DNA from: Skermanella rosea
Lineage (GTDB): Bacteria > Pseudomonadota > Alphaproteobacteria > Azospirillales > Azospirillaceae
Reading direction: 5' to 3'
Length of the DNA: 64,000 nt
Assembly (NCBI RefSeq): GCF_016806835.2
Contig: NZ_CP086111.1
Coordinates: 117,501 to 181,500 of the forward strand
The translations under genes and the position numbers were made by a program. This document shows positions 38,061 through 47,474 of the stretch, piece by piece; position 1 is the first letter of the stretch, and every line of letters begins with the position of its first letter. The notes below the pieces were generated by a model. That model was not told the DNA's origin, ran no database searches, and saw only the letters and a list, made by a program, of their open reading frames with translations.

Positions 38061-38557
38061 CCTCGGACACCGCCTTATACCCCACCGCCATAAGACAAGG
38101 TCGGCCTTCGCCCGTCAGGGCGAACGCCGACGCCCTCCATCGGCGCTCCGGCCAGGGTGTCGGCGTCGGCCTTCGGCCGAGGCCGACCTACGGCGAACCG
38201 GCCGGAATCGAAGGGTTTTGACGAAAGGCGTGGCGTCCAGCGTGGCAGGGCGCGGAACGACAGGCCGATGCCGACGACGAGCAGGCCGCAGATCAGGACG
38301 GTGTCGCGAGGGGCCGGGCTGCGGGAGGATCAGGACGGAGCGACGGCGGCGGATAGCAAAAATCGGCGCGAAAACCTGCCGGGCGTTGTGCTATTCGGTG
38401 GCTTCGCCACTGATGTTGGTTTTTGCCCTCCGGGTGAGGGGGTCGCGGGCGACTCTCAATAGGATGCGCCGGGATGTCAGGATTTGCGTAAATTCGGGAG
38501 GTCTTCCCGCGTGCCATACACGTTTGAGAGGAGCTGCCTTGGCGGACGGCGGTTGGC
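37891..38557. other. 667-bp non-coding stretch, structured, with a decayed coding trace
   Basis: The part next to the transposase contains hairpins at 37912-37935 and 38029-38058 and further inverted pairs (TTCGCCC-GTC-AGGGCGAA near 38108-38126, and GTCGGCCT...AGGCCGAC near 38165-38187). On the minus strand at about 38090-38330 one frame is open without a start codon and includes a hydrophobic stretch (DTVLICGLLVVGIGLSFRAL), possibly the end of a decayed membrane gene. No intact gene or RNA of known type is visible. Confidence 0.45.
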
Positions 38558-39331
38558 ATGACGTGCATGAACCGCTCCGGCCCTGCGGCAACTCGCAAGA
38601 CCGTGCTGGTCACCGGGGGCGGCCGGGGGATCGGGGCCGCCGTCGTCCGGCTGTTCGCCGCCCGGGGCTGGCGCGTGGCGTTGACGTGGGTTTCGGACAG
38701 GGCGGCGGTCGAGGGGGTGAGCGCATCGGTGGACGGCTGCACCGCCTTCCGGTGCGATGTCCGCGACGAGGATCAGGTGGTCGGGCTGTTCCGGGACGTC
38801 GTCGGCGCGTTCGGCCGGATCGACGCACTGGTCAACAATGCCGGGATCACCGGGCCGCCGCGCCGGATCGAGGATGTCGGCGCCGGATTGCTGAGTGACG
38901 TCGTCGCGACCAACCTGATCGGGCTGATCCTGTGCGCCCGCGAGGCGGTCCGGCACATGCGCGCCTCGGCGGAAAGGGGGACGGGCGGCGGGTCGATCGT
39001 CAACCTTTCATCGACCGCCACGAAGCGGGGCAGTCCCGGCCAGTGGATCGACTATGCGGCGACCAAGGGGGCCATCGACGTGTTCACCGTGGGCTTGGCG
39101 GCGGAGGTGGCGCCGTTCGGCATCCGTGTCAACGCGGTGGCTCCGGGTTTGACCCTGTCCGACCCGGCAGACGCGGAGCGAATCGCCGCCCGGCTGGAAA
39201 CCATGCGGCACGAAATCCCGATGGGACGGGCCGGCACGGCGGCGGAGGTCGCGGAGGCGGTTTTCTGGCTGTGTTCCGACGCGGCTTCCCATGTGATCGG
39301 GGCGGTGCTGCCGGTCGCGGGCGGGCGGTGA
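38558..39331 (+). CDS. short-chain dehydrogenase/reductase (SDR)
   Basis: 257-aa classical SDR. The cofactor motif TGGGRGIG (about 19-26), the NNAG motif, the catalytic Ser (VNLSST), Tyr-x-x-x-Lys (YAATK) and PG after it are all present, so it should be an active NAD(P)H oxidoreductase; substrate unknown. The ATG at 38558 has no convincing Shine-Dalgarno; ATG 38567 is an alternative. Stands alone between the IS110 region and a broken Uma2 gene. Confidence 0.9.
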   Translation: MTCMNRSGPAATRKTVLVTGGGRGIGAAVVRLFAARGWRVALTWVSDRAAVEGVSASVDGCTAFRCDVRDEDQVVGLFRDVVGAFGRIDALVNNAGITGPPRRIEDVGAGLLSDVVATNLIGLILCAREAVRHMRASAERGTGGGSIVNLSSTATKRGSPGQWIDYAATKGAIDVFTVGLAAEVAPFGIRVNAVAPGLTLSDPADAERIAARLETMRHEIPMGRAGTAAEVAEAVFWLCSDAASHVIGAVLPVAGGR

Positions 39332-39346
39332 GGCGGGGGCGACCGA

Positions 39347-39944
39347 TCAGTCGCCGTAGGTTTCCTCCAGCCCGATGGAGATGCCTGGGGGGTCGAGGTC
39401 GATCCGGTCGCTGGAGATGATCCTGGTCAGGATGCTTCCGTCGGCCGCTCGCTGGTGATGGATCACGGCTCTCCGGTTCGTGTGGACGATCAGGTAGTGC
39501 CGGAACGCGCGGGACGCGGAAATAGTCGGCGAGCTTGCCGCCGGTGTCCGTCCCGCGCGTTCCGGGGGACAGCACCTCCACGACGATCACGGGATTGCTC
39601 GCGGCGACGGCATCGTCGGGCAGCCGGGGGCCGCAATTGACGACGGCATCCGGTTCGTAGTCCGTATCGTCATCCACTTCCACCGTGATGCCGTCGGGCA
39701 AGGCTTCGCAGCCGGCATCCTTGCCGGAAAGCGCCCGGTCGAGCGCCTGCCAGACCCGGGCTTTCAGGCGGGCATGGATGATCCGTTCCGGAGCCACGGC
39801 GACCGGTTCGCCCGCCACCCGCTCGTAGCGGGCACCTCCGGCCTGCTCATCCAGCCACTGCCGGAAGCTTTCGCGGGTCATGTATCGGCAATCCGGCTGT
39901 TCCGCCACCTGATTACCCTTCGGCCCGGCCCCTTGCGGGGCCAT
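39347..39944 (-). pseudogene. Uma2-family endonuclease-like gene, frameshifted
   Basis: The first about 140 codons (from MTRESFRQWLDEQAGG at 39881, with a possible GTG start at 39908) encode a Uma2/DUF820 restriction-endonuclease-like domain, with PDAVVNCGP and VIVVEVLSPGT giving the PD-(D/E)XK-type residues. Just after GGKLADYFRVP (near 39530) the frame shifts: the expected continuation, FRHYLIVHTNRRAVIHHQRA and on to a proper ETYGD end at 39347, lies in another frame, while the original frame runs on into nonsense. A one-base insertion or deletion is the simplest cause; a sequencing error is possible. Confidence 0.82.
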
Positions 39945-39990
39945 TCTAGCACGGCCGGCGGGCGCGGCGCGCTATCCGGTGGGGGCTGGA

Positions 39991-40033
39991 AAAGCACTCT
40001 GACCCCAATCTGGGAAAGCACTCTGACCCCAAT
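39991..40033. repeat. 19-nt direct repeat, two copies
   Basis: AAAGCACTCTGACCCCAAT occurs at 39991-40009 and again at 40015-40033, separated by only 5 bases. It lies in the intergenic stretch between the broken Uma2 gene and the small Cys protein. The tandem may be a binding site or a duplication at the edge of a lost element. Confidence 0.8.
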
Positions 40034-40045
40034 TTTCTTTTTCTT

Positions 40046-40115
40046 GCCACAGATGAACGGCGATAGAGGGAGATGCCGTCCGGATCATTTTTCTCCATCG
40101 CCGTTCATCTGTGGC
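40046..40115. repeat. 19-bp perfect inverted repeat
   Basis: GCCACAGATGAACGGCGAT at 40046-40064 is perfectly complementary to ATCGCCGTTCATCTGTGGC at 40097-40115, with 32 nt between. CACAGATGAAC...-type palindromes are common interspersed repeats in bacteria. It is downstream of the 40168-40398 gene on that strand, so it could also act as a terminator-like structure. Confidence 0.75.
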
Positions 40116-40167
40116 TGAATTCTTTCGCTCGGAAATCGTGGGCCGGGTGACGGTTCGCGGCGGAGCT

Positions 40168-40398
40168 TCAGCAGGGGGCGCCGCCCAGGGGGGCGGGGGG
40201 TTCCTTGGCCGGTTCGCCGAAGGTGCAGGACCAGACGGAGGCGTGTTTCAGCGGGTGAAGGCGGCATTCGTTCTCCGCGAAGGATTTGCGCTCCAGGCAT
40301 TCCTGTTCGGAAGCGTACTCGCGCGGTGCCCATCCCTCCAGCTGGGAGCCGGGGGTCCAGACGCCGTTGATCAGGAAGAAGACGTTCAGCCACCACAT
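40168..40398 (-). CDS. small Cys-containing protein, unknown
   Basis: 76-aa protein from ATG 40398, with GGAGG exactly 7 nt upstream. The N-terminal WWLNVFFLINGVW is hydrophobic (signal-like or membrane anchor), followed by REYASEQECLERKSFAENEC and WSCTFG, with four Cys in all, which suggests a small periplasmic domain with disulfides. I do not recognise a family. Convergence with neighbouring repeats and divergence from the esterase gene (40540) suggest a promoter between 40399 and 40539. Confidence 0.72.
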   Translation of the reverse strand: MWWLNVFFLINGVWTPGSQLEGWAPREYASEQECLERKSFAENECRLHPLKHASVWSCTFGEPAKEPPAPLGGAPC

Positions 40399-40539
40399 GA
40401 CGGTGCCTCCGAGGATCGCTCCGGCGAGTATAACAGGCGAAGTGGCCGTCGGGACCCTCTGGATATCGGGCGCCTCGGCGGATACATCTGGGGTTATCGA
40501 GTCGGGTATGCCGGCCGGGACAGGAAGGATGACGGACCC

Positions 40540-41328
40540 ATGGGAGTGACTCTGACAGGCTTCGAGGCCGGGGAGGGGGCGCCGCTGGTGGTGCTGCACG
40601 GGCTGTTCGGCTCGGCCCGGAACTGGAACACGGTGGCGAAGCGGCTGGGCGCCGGGCATCGGGTCCACGCGCTCGACATGCGCAACCATGGCGGCTCGCC
40701 CTGGTCGGACGACATGGGCTATGCCGACATGGCCGACGACGTGGGCGGCTATATCGAGGACAGGATCGCGGGCAAGGGGCTCGGGCCGGTCTCGCTGCTC
40801 GGCCACAGCATGGGCGGCAAGGCGGCCATGGTGCTGGCGCTGACCCGGCCCGAGCTGGTGGACAAGCTGGTGGTCGCCGACATCGCGCCGGTCAGCTACC
40901 GGCACACGCTGATGCCTTATGTGGAAGCGATGCGGGCGGTCGACCTGTCCGGAGTCACCCGGCGGGGCGAGGTCGATGCCCAACTGGCCAAGTCCATCCC
41001 GGAGGCGCCGATCCGCAGTTTCCTGCTGCAGAACCTGGTCGCCGAGAGCGGCACCTTTTCCTGGCGCATCAACCTGAAGGCGTTGGGCGATCGGATGGAG
41101 GAGCTGACCGCCTTCCCGACCGGGGATTTCGCCGGGCGCAGCTACGACAAGCCGACGCTGTTTCTCCACGGGGAACGCTCGGACTATGTCCGGCCGTCCC
41201 ACCATGAGGAGATCCGGCGGCTGTTCCCGAACGCCCGGATCGAAGGGATCGCCGATGCGGGCCACTGGCTGCATGCCGAGCAGCCGGACCGCTTCGTCGA
41301 CAGCGTCCTGGCTTTCCTGGACGGCTGA
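40540..41328 (+). CDS. alpha/beta-hydrolase (YbfF-type esterase)
   Basis: 262-aa alpha/beta hydrolase. Nucleophile Ser in GHSMGG, oxyanion HGLFGS, and the catalytic His in AGHWLH near the end; the acid follows FLHGERSDYV. Length and the NWNTVA/DMRNHGGSP segments match the YbfF/ABHD11-type esterases. A real physiological substrate is not known for this group. ATG 40540 is chosen since upstream reading has no fold. Followed by the convergent RTX gene. Confidence 0.9.
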   Translation: MGVTLTGFEAGEGAPLVVLHGLFGSARNWNTVAKRLGAGHRVHALDMRNHGGSPWSDDMGYADMADDVGGYIEDRIAGKGLGPVSLLGHSMGGKAAMVLALTRPELVDKLVVADIAPVSYRHTLMPYVEAMRAVDLSGVTRRGEVDAQLAKSIPEAPIRSFLLQNLVAESGTFSWRINLKALGDRMEELTAFPTGDFAGRSYDKPTLFLHGERSDYVRPSHHEEIRRLFPNARIEGIADAGHWLHAEQPDRFVDSVLAFLDG

Positions 41329-41418
41329 GCGCGGGCGGACGTACCGGCCCTGCCTCTTGGTCTTGATCGGGTGGCCGTCGGTGCGCGGTGTCGGAATTGT
41401 CGGAACCCGTGGAAGAAG

Positions 41419-42387
41419 TCAGACGTAGAAATAGTCCACGCCTTCGACCAGGCCGACCTTGTCGATCACGCAGGTGCTGACCGTGCCCCAGTCGTGGTTG
41501 GTCAGCGTCATGGTCGTCTTGCCCGCCTGCTCGCTGACCGACACCGATGTCCCGAGGGCGGCGTCCCCGTGGATGTAGAGGCGGTCGCCGCCCTCGACGC
41601 CGGCGCCGTTGAACCCCATGACGGCGTGGGAGCCGGGGTCGAAGAAGTTCAGGTGGAAGCTGTCGGCGTCGTCGGCGTCGGAATAGACCCTGTCGTCACC
41701 CCCGCCGCCGATATGGAAGACGTCGTCGCCGGCACCGCCCCGCATGGTGTCGGAGCCGTAGGCGCTCCGGAAGGTGTCGGCGGCCGCGGTGCCGGTGATG
41801 TCGATGCCCGTGCTCTCGTGGAAGCCGCCGGCGAAGCTGAGGCCGCCGGCACCGCTCGCCACGATCTTCTCGATGCCCGTGAAGTTGCCGACGGCGATGC
41901 TGGAAGCGTCCCACTGCGAGTCGGGCTTGGTGAACAGGATACGGCCGGAGCCCTTGGCGTCGATATAGATATAGGTCTGGGCCGGAGCCTCGGCCGGTTC
42001 GGCCGCCGTTCCCGCGGTGTAGGTCGTCCGGTTGATCACGGCCAGGGTGTCGGTGCCGGCATCGCCGTTGAGCCGGCTGGCCGCCAGGGAGGTCCGGATC
42101 GTCGCGATGTCGGCGGCACTCGGGTCGTAGATGAGCCGGTCGTTGCCGGCGCCGCCCTGGAGATACGAGACGCCGGTGCCGCCATGGAGGGTGTCGTTGC
42201 CGTCCTCCCCGTACAGGGTATCGGTCCCCGATTCTCCGAGCAGCTTGTCGTCCCCGGCCCCGCCCCGGATCTGATCATCGCCGGAACGGCCGTAAAGGCT
42301 GTCGTTTCCGCCCTGGCCGTACAAGCTGTCGGCGCCGGTGGTTCCATACAGTGTTTCGGAGTTGCTTGTACCCTGGATGAGCGCCAT
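41419..42387 (-). CDS. RTX-repeat calcium-binding protein (type I secretion substrate type)
   Basis: 322-aa protein. The N-terminal third carries a run of RTX nonapeptides (GTTGADSLYGQGGNDSLYG and following GGAGDDKLLGESGTDTLYG, GEDGNDTLHG); two later ones occur at about 218-232. These bind Ca2+ outside the cell. Between them is a beta-type region (about 95-210) with no recognised catalytic domain. The C-terminus ends DYFYV, a short hydrophobic tail typical of type I secretion signals. No ABC exporter or HlyD gene is in the window. Small size and lack of an enzyme domain point to a surface or matrix protein. Confidence 0.88.
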   Translation of the reverse strand: MALIQGTSNSETLYGTTGADSLYGQGGNDSLYGRSGDDQIRGGAGDDKLLGESGTDTLYGEDGNDTLHGGTGVSYLQGGAGNDRLIYDPSAADIATIRTSLAASRLNGDAGTDTLAVINRTTYTAGTAAEPAEAPAQTYIYIDAKGSGRILFTKPDSQWDASSIAVGNFTGIEKIVASGAGGLSFAGGFHESTGIDITGTAAADTFRSAYGSDTMRGGAGDDVFHIGGGGDDRVYSDADDADSFHLNFFDPGSHAVMGFNGAGVEGGDRLYIHGDAALGTSVSVSEQAGKTTMTLTNHDWGTVSTCVIDKVGLVEGVDYFYV

Positions 42388-42474
42388 TTCGTCAGCCCCT
42401 GTTTATCGAAAGGGGAGTTTTTCATATCCGGGTGCGCAAATCTCCTGTAAGAAAGTATTAACTCTTTTCCGGAA

Positions 42475-44721
42475 TCAGCGCGAGGCGGTTCGCCGGAGCG
42501 CCTGCCGGCCCTGCGCCCCGGTTCCGCCGTCCAGGTCGAAGAAGCCGACCAGGCTGGTCAGTTCGCGGGCCTGCGACTCCAGCGCCTCGGCGGCGGCGGA
42601 GCTCTGTTCGACCAGGGCCGCGTTCTGCTGGGCCATGGAGTCCATCGCGGTGATGGCGCCGCTGAGCGCGTCCAGGCCGCTCGCCTGCTCGGACGTGGCG
42701 CGGGAGATCCGGCCGATCAGGTCGGCGACGCGGCCGACCGACGCGGTGATGTCGGTCAGCGCCGTGCCCGCCGCGCGGACCAGCACGACGCCCTCATGGA
42801 CCTCGCTGCCGCTGGCCTGGATCAGCTGCTTGATCTCCTTCGACGCGGCGGCGGAGCGCTGGGCCAGGATGCGGACCTCGCTCGCGACCACGGCGAAGCC
42901 CCGGCCGGCGTCGCCCGCCCGCGCCGCTTCGACCGCGGCGTTCAGCGCCAGCAGGTTGGTCTGGAAGGCGATCTCGTCGATCATGCTGACGATGTCGCCG
43001 ATCCGTGCCGACGACTCCTCGATCCGCCGCATCGCCGCGACGGCGTCCTCCGCCACGCCGGCGCCCCGGCCGGCGGAGCCGTGGGCGGCGACCGCCGCCT
43101 CCTCCACCCGGACGGAGGTCTCGACGTTGGCGTGCACGGTCTCGGTCAGCCCTTCCATGGTCGAGGCGGTCCGGCGCAGGCTGGAAACCTGCTGTTCGGT
43201 CCGCCCCGCCAGGTCGCGACTGCCGGCCGAGACCTGGCCCGCGGCGGACGCGATGGTCGAGGCCGCCGTCTCGATCCGGCCGACCACGTCGGACAGCGTG
43301 TCGGCCGTGCTGTTGAAGTCGTTCTTGAGGCGCAGGAACACGCCGTCGTAATTCGACTCGATGCGCCGGGTCAGGTCGCCCCCGGCGAGATGGCCGAGCA
43401 CCTCGGCCAGTTCCTCCGACACGCCGGCGACGGTGTCGGCCAGCCGGTTGATCCCCTCGCTGACGGTCAGGAAGAACCCGGCCTTGCCCTCCAGCGCGAT
43501 CCGGGCCGACAGGTCGCCGCGCACCGCGGTCGCCACCATGCCGCTGATCTCCGCCTCGATCCGGCGCTCCGCGGTCCGGTCGCGCCACTCGACCACGGTT
43601 CCCAGCGGCTCGCCGTGGCGCCCCGCGACCGGGTGGGCGATCAGCAGGAAGGTGCGGCCGCCCAGCTCCAGCCCGGCCTCGCCGCCGGCCAGCAGGGTCG
43701 CGTGCAGGCCGCCCTCGGGCGCGCCGGGCGGGACGCCGAAACGGTCGAGCGGCAGGCCGACCAGCCGGTCCGGGTCGAACCCGGGGATCGCCCGGCGGAT
43801 GTCCCCGGCGCAGGCGCCGAACAGCGCCGCGACGGCCTGGTTCGCATGGAACACCGTGCCGGCGCCGTCGACCATCATGATGCAGGAGCCGACCTGGTCG
43901 AGCCCGCTGCCGGAGCGCACCGCGGCGACCGCGACCCCCTTCAGGACGTCCAGGGTGCGGGCCATGTCGCCCAGCTCGTCGCGGGCATCCGTGCCGGGCA
44001 CGACGACGTCCAGGTGGCCGTCCGACAGCTCGGCCATGGCCTGCCGGAGGCCGCGGACCGGCCGCACGATGCCGCGCACGATGCGCAGCGCCAGCACCAC
44101 CGCCAGCGTGAAGATCACCGCCGCGATGGCCGCGGTGATCGCCGCCTGCCGGCCGAAGATGGCGTCGACGTCGTCGATGTAGATGCCGGAGCCGATCACC
44201 CAGCCCCACGGCCGGTAACCCTTGACGTAGGACAGCTTGGGCACCGGGCGGGTGGCGCCCGGCTGCGGCCACAGGTAGTCGACGAAGCCGGCGCCCCGGG
44301 CCTCCACCGTCCGGACGAACTCCACGAACAGGAGCTTGCCCGCGGGGTCCCTGCTGGCGGACAGGTCCTGGCCTTCCAGGTCGGGGCGGAACGGGTGCAT
44401 GACCATCCTGGGCGTCATGTCGTTGACCCAGAAATACTCCTTCCCGTCGTAGCGGAGATTGCGCAGCGCCGTCCGGGCCGCGTCCTGGGCGGCGTCCAGG
44501 CCGATCTCGCCCCGCCCGGCCATGCTGCCGTAGTGCTCGACGATGCCGTGGGCGATCTCGACGAGGTTCCGGGTCTTGTCCTGGCGGTCGCCGAGCAGCG
44601 TCAGGCGAAGTTCCCGCAGGCCGTAGCCGGCGATGGCGGCGGCGCCGACCACCATGATGACAATCAGGACGGTCAGTCTTGAACCGATCGACCTGCCGGA
44701 AAGCAAGGAGAGCGAGGCCAT
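42475..44721 (-). CDS. methyl-accepting chemotaxis protein with Cache and PAS domains
   Basis: 748-aa receptor. TM1 at about 15-34; a single Cache sensor domain (35-188) with FWVND and [12 protein letters not shown] motifs (sCache_2); TM2 about 192-212; HAMP to about 265; a PAS-like region (about 280-400: [14 protein letters not shown]); a second HAMP-like stretch; and the MCP signalling region, with [20 protein letters not shown] at the tip. Length and layout fit soluble-ligand receptors. It ends ALRRTASR, without a tethering pentapeptide. Separated from the RTX gene by 87 bp, same strand. Confidence 0.93.
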   Translation of the reverse strand: MASLSLLSGRSIGSRLTVLIVIMVVGAAAIAGYGLRELRLTLLGDRQDKTRNLVEIAHGIVEHYGSMAGRGEIGLDAAQDAARTALRNLRYDGKEYFWVNDMTPRMVMHPFRPDLEGQDLSASRDPAGKLLFVEFVRTVEARGAGFVDYLWPQPGATRPVPKLSYVKGYRPWGWVIGSGIYIDDVDAIFGRQAAITAAIAAVIFTLAVVLALRIVRGIVRPVRGLRQAMAELSDGHLDVVVPGTDARDELGDMARTLDVLKGVAVAAVRSGSGLDQVGSCIMMVDGAGTVFHANQAVAALFGACAGDIRRAIPGFDPDRLVGLPLDRFGVPPGAPEGGLHATLLAGGEAGLELGGRTFLLIAHPVAGRHGEPLGTVVEWRDRTAERRIEAEISGMVATAVRGDLSARIALEGKAGFFLTVSEGINRLADTVAGVSEELAEVLGHLAGGDLTRRIESNYDGVFLRLKNDFNSTADTLSDVVGRIETAASTIASAAGQVSAGSRDLAGRTEQQVSSLRRTASTMEGLTETVHANVETSVRVEEAAVAAHGSAGRGAGVAEDAVAAMRRIEESSARIGDIVSMIDEIAFQTNLLALNAAVEAARAGDAGRGFAVVASEVRILAQRSAAASKEIKQLIQASGSEVHEGVVLVRAAGTALTDITASVGRVADLIGRISRATSEQASGLDALSGAITAMDSMAQQNAALVEQSSAAAEALESQARELTSLVGFFDLDGGTGAQGRQALRRTASR

Positions 44722-44854
44722 GGCGGATCACCGCGAGCTTTATTCGATGGTCCGGACTACCATGAAGCGTGTCCCGGACCAAACAATGCTTTGTCGCAGT
44801 GCGAAAATTCCATCGGGCCGCAGCGACCGGCGGGGCGGACCCTTCGGCCGCCCT

Positions 44855-46588
44855 TCAGGCGACCGGCTCGATCACCCGGACTGCGGGCAGGGTCACCGTC
44901 GCGGTGGTGCCGACGCCGACCTTGCTCTCCAGCGCCAGCCTGCCGTCATGCATCTCGACCAGCCGGCGGGCCAGGGGCAGGCCCAGGCCGGTGCCCTGGC
45001 TGGTCCGGTTGTAGGGGTTGTCGATCTGGCCGAACGGCTGCATCACCGCCGCGAGGTCGCGCTCGTCGATGCCGCAGCCGGTGTCGCTCACGCTCAGGTC
45101 CAGGCAGCCGTCGGGCCGCATCCGGGTCGCGATCCGGACCGAGCCGCCCGGCTTGGTGTACTTGATCGCGTTGGAGACGAGGTTGAGGAGCACCTGGACC
45201 AGCCGGCGCTGCTCGCCCCGGACGACCGCCGCCTCGGGATCGACGCGGGCTTCCAGGGTCACGCCGCCGCGGGTCGCCTGGGTGCGCGACATGCGGATGC
45301 AGGTGGCGACGACGGCGTTCAGGTCGACCGTCTCCTCGTCGAGGACCATGCGGTCGGCCTCGATCTTGGACAGGTCCAGCACGTCGTTGATCAGGCTCAG
45401 CAGGTGGTGGCCGCTGTCGTGGATGTCCTTGGCGTAGTCGCAGTAGGTCCGGTTGCCGACGGGGCCCATGGTCTCGGTCCGGATCAGCTCGGCGAAGCCG
45501 ATGATGGCGTTCAGCGGGGTGCGCAGCTCGTGGCTCATGTTGGCGAGGAAGCCGGACTTGGCGCGGCTCGCCGCCTCGGCCTGGGTCTTGGCGGCGGCCA
45601 GCTGGGCCTCCACCGCCTTGCGCTTGCTGATGTCGCGCGCGACGCTGACGATCTCGGCCGGGCCGTTCCACAGGGTGTCGGAGGAGGTCGCCGGGACCAG
45701 CCGCAGGGTCACCTCGACCCAGACATGGCCGCCGTCCTTCCGGCGAACCCGGCAGGTGAGGATCTGGCGCGGCGCCTGCGGCGTCAGCGCCGCCATCACG
45801 GCCCGGACGGAGGGCAGGTCGTCGGGATGGACCATCGAGTCGATCGAGCTGCCGACCAGCTCTTCCGCGTCGAAGCCCAGGATCTCCCGGCAGGCGGGCG
45901 AGACGTAGAGGTGCCGCCCCGCCTGGTCGGAGCGGGAGATGATGTCGGTCGCGTGGGCCGCGAGCAGGCGCAGCTTGTCCTCCTCGACCAGCCGGCGCAG
46001 CTCGATCAGCAGCAGCCCGCCCAGCACGACGATGCCGCCGCCGGTCGAAAGGGCGAGCGGCAGTGCCGCCAGGGTGACGAAGGTCCAGGCCATCTCGGAC
46101 GAGGGAAGCATCAGGATCGGGAGTTGGCCGAGCACCGCCACCAGCCCCGCGAGCAGGACCAGGTCGCGGAACCGCGCGCGCCTGGCCCGCCGGGCGGCCA
46201 GCCACCAGACCGCGGTGCCGGCCAGCGTGCTGATCAGGATGACGGCGCAGGCCGCCAGGGCGCTCGGCCCGCCGAGCCAGATCCTGTAGGAGGCGGCGGC
46301 GGCCCCCGCGATCGCCGCCGCGACCGGACCGCCGAGCATCCCGGACAGCGCCGTCATGACGATCCGGCCGTCCACGATCATGCCCCCGGCGATGGTCACC
46401 GGGACCATCATGCACAGGATCGCGAAGGCGCCGAAGGTGCCCCCGAGGAGGACCGGCCGCCACCGGCTCCGGTGCAGCCGCGAGGCATGGATGATCTGGG
46501 AGAAGACGAGCGCCAGAAGCGCGAACAGCCCGGTATGCTGCGCCAGCTGGATCAGGATGTCATGCGGGGTGGGAGAGGAGACCAGCAC
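44855..46588 (-). CDS. sensor histidine kinase with N-terminal 5TM-LYT-like domain
   Basis: 577-aa kinase. Residues 1-195 have five to six membrane helices with the LYT-type motif IVDGRIVMTALSGMLGGPVA...YRIWLGGPSA, as in LytS, followed by PAS (about 212-330), HisKA with His353 in SHELRTPL, and HATPase (about 470-570: DTGCGIDE, GTGLGL). No receiver. GTG 46588 is the start, since no in-frame ATG lies near the first helix. 5TM-LYT domains sense membrane potential or murein-related signals. No response regulator is adjacent, so the partner is unknown. A short GTTAAGTTAAC palindrome lies upstream at 46647-46657. Confidence 0.88.
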   Translation of the reverse strand: MLVSSPTPHDILIQLAQHTGLFALLALVFSQIIHASRLHRSRWRPVLLGGTFGAFAILCMMVPVTIAGGMIVDGRIVMTALSGMLGGPVAAAIAGAAAASYRIWLGGPSALAACAVILISTLAGTAVWWLAARRARRARFRDLVLLAGLVAVLGQLPILMLPSSEMAWTFVTLAALPLALSTGGGIVVLGGLLLIELRRLVEEDKLRLLAAHATDIISRSDQAGRHLYVSPACREILGFDAEELVGSSIDSMVHPDDLPSVRAVMAALTPQAPRQILTCRVRRKDGGHVWVEVTLRLVPATSSDTLWNGPAEIVSVARDISKRKAVEAQLAAAKTQAEAASRAKSGFLANMSHELRTPLNAIIGFAELIRTETMGPVGNRTYCDYAKDIHDSGHHLLSLINDVLDLSKIEADRMVLDEETVDLNAVVATCIRMSRTQATRGGVTLEARVDPEAAVVRGEQRRLVQVLLNLVSNAIKYTKPGGSVRIATRMRPDGCLDLSVSDTGCGIDERDLAAVMQPFGQIDNPYNRTSQGTGLGLPLARRLVEMHDGRLALESKVGVGTTATVTLPAVRVIEPVA

Positions 46589-46706
46589 GTGCTCGCTGCG
46601 AATGAGACGGTATGCCCGGGCGGCATCGTCGGGCCAATATCCTTAATGTTAAGTTAACTTTGAAAGCAAACCCAATGTAATCGGGGCCGGAGGATTACCC
46701 GGAACG

Positions 46707-47474
46707 TCATAAGCCGGGGGGCGACAACAGTTCGGCGGGTACGTCGTCCTTCAGCCCGACTCCCGACAACTTGAGCCGGCGCGCCTCCGCCAGCAGGAAG
46801 GCGAGCTTGCGGGCCGCGGGCGGGATCGCCAGCCCGTCCGGCCGGATGTTGGAGATGCAGTTGCGGTCGGCGTTCTGCAGGCCGGGACGCGGGCCGAAGG
46901 TCAGGTAGGCGCCCAGGCTGTCGGCGGCGCTGAGGCCGGGCCGCTCGCCGATCAGCATCACGACCGAGGCGGCGCCCAGGGCCGCCGCGATCTCGTCGCC
47001 GAGCGCCACCCGCGCCTGTCGGGCCAGCACGACCGGGGCGATCCGCCAGCCCGGCAGCAGGTCGAGCGTGGCCAGCAGCAGGCTTGCCGCGTGGTCGTGG
47101 ACGGCGCGGGCCGACAGCCCGTCGGCCAGGACGAACGCGACGTCGTGGTCGCCCCGGCGCAGCAGCGGCAGGTCCTCCGGGTCGAGCCGGCGGCCCAGGT
47201 CGGGATGCTGGAGATAGGTCGCCCGGTCCGGCGCCCGGCTGCGCACCGTGACGGCGGCGAGGCCGGGCGGCAGCGAAGCGGCGAGGGCCTGCGGGTCGAA
47301 GGCGAGGTGGACGGCGTCGCGCGCCCGCGCGTGGGCGAGCTGGAAATCGAGCAGGTGGCGCGTCGGCAGGCCGTCGCCGCTGCGGCCCAGGGCGATCCGC
47401 GCGGCGGTGTGGCGGCGGAGCGCGCTCCAGGGATCGGCGGGCGTTTCCTTCGAGTGTTCGATCTCGTCAGCCAT
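46707..47474 (-). CDS. eutC: ethanolamine ammonia-lyase small subunit EutC
   Basis: 255-aa small subunit of adenosylcobalamin-dependent ethanolamine ammonia-lyase. Family motifs are [15 protein letters not shown] near the N-terminus, LIGERPGLS and [19 protein letters not shown] towards the C-terminus (given in part), containing residues that sit over the corrin ring. Start ATG 47474 overlaps the end of eutB by 8 bp, so the two are translationally coupled. With eutB it forms an isolated pair. Confidence 0.95.
   Translation of the reverse strand: MADEIEHSKETPADPWSALRRHTAARIALGRSGDGLPTRHLLDFQLAHARARDAVHLAFDPQALAASLPPGLAAVTVRSRAPDRATYLQHPDLGRRLDPEDLPLLRRGDHDVAFVLADGLSARAVHDHAASLLLATLDLLPGWRIAPVVLARQARVALGDEIAAALGAASVVMLIGERPGLSAADSLGAYLTFGPRPGLQNADRNCISNIRPDGLAIPPAARKLAFLLAEARRLKLSGVGLKDDVPAELLSPPGL

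Noticed and set aside
40085-40396. A 103-codon minus-strand frame ending in the inverted repeat
   Set aside because: It overlaps the 76-aa gene at 40168-40398, which has a strong ribosome site and sensible composition; the alternative is Arg/Pro-rich.
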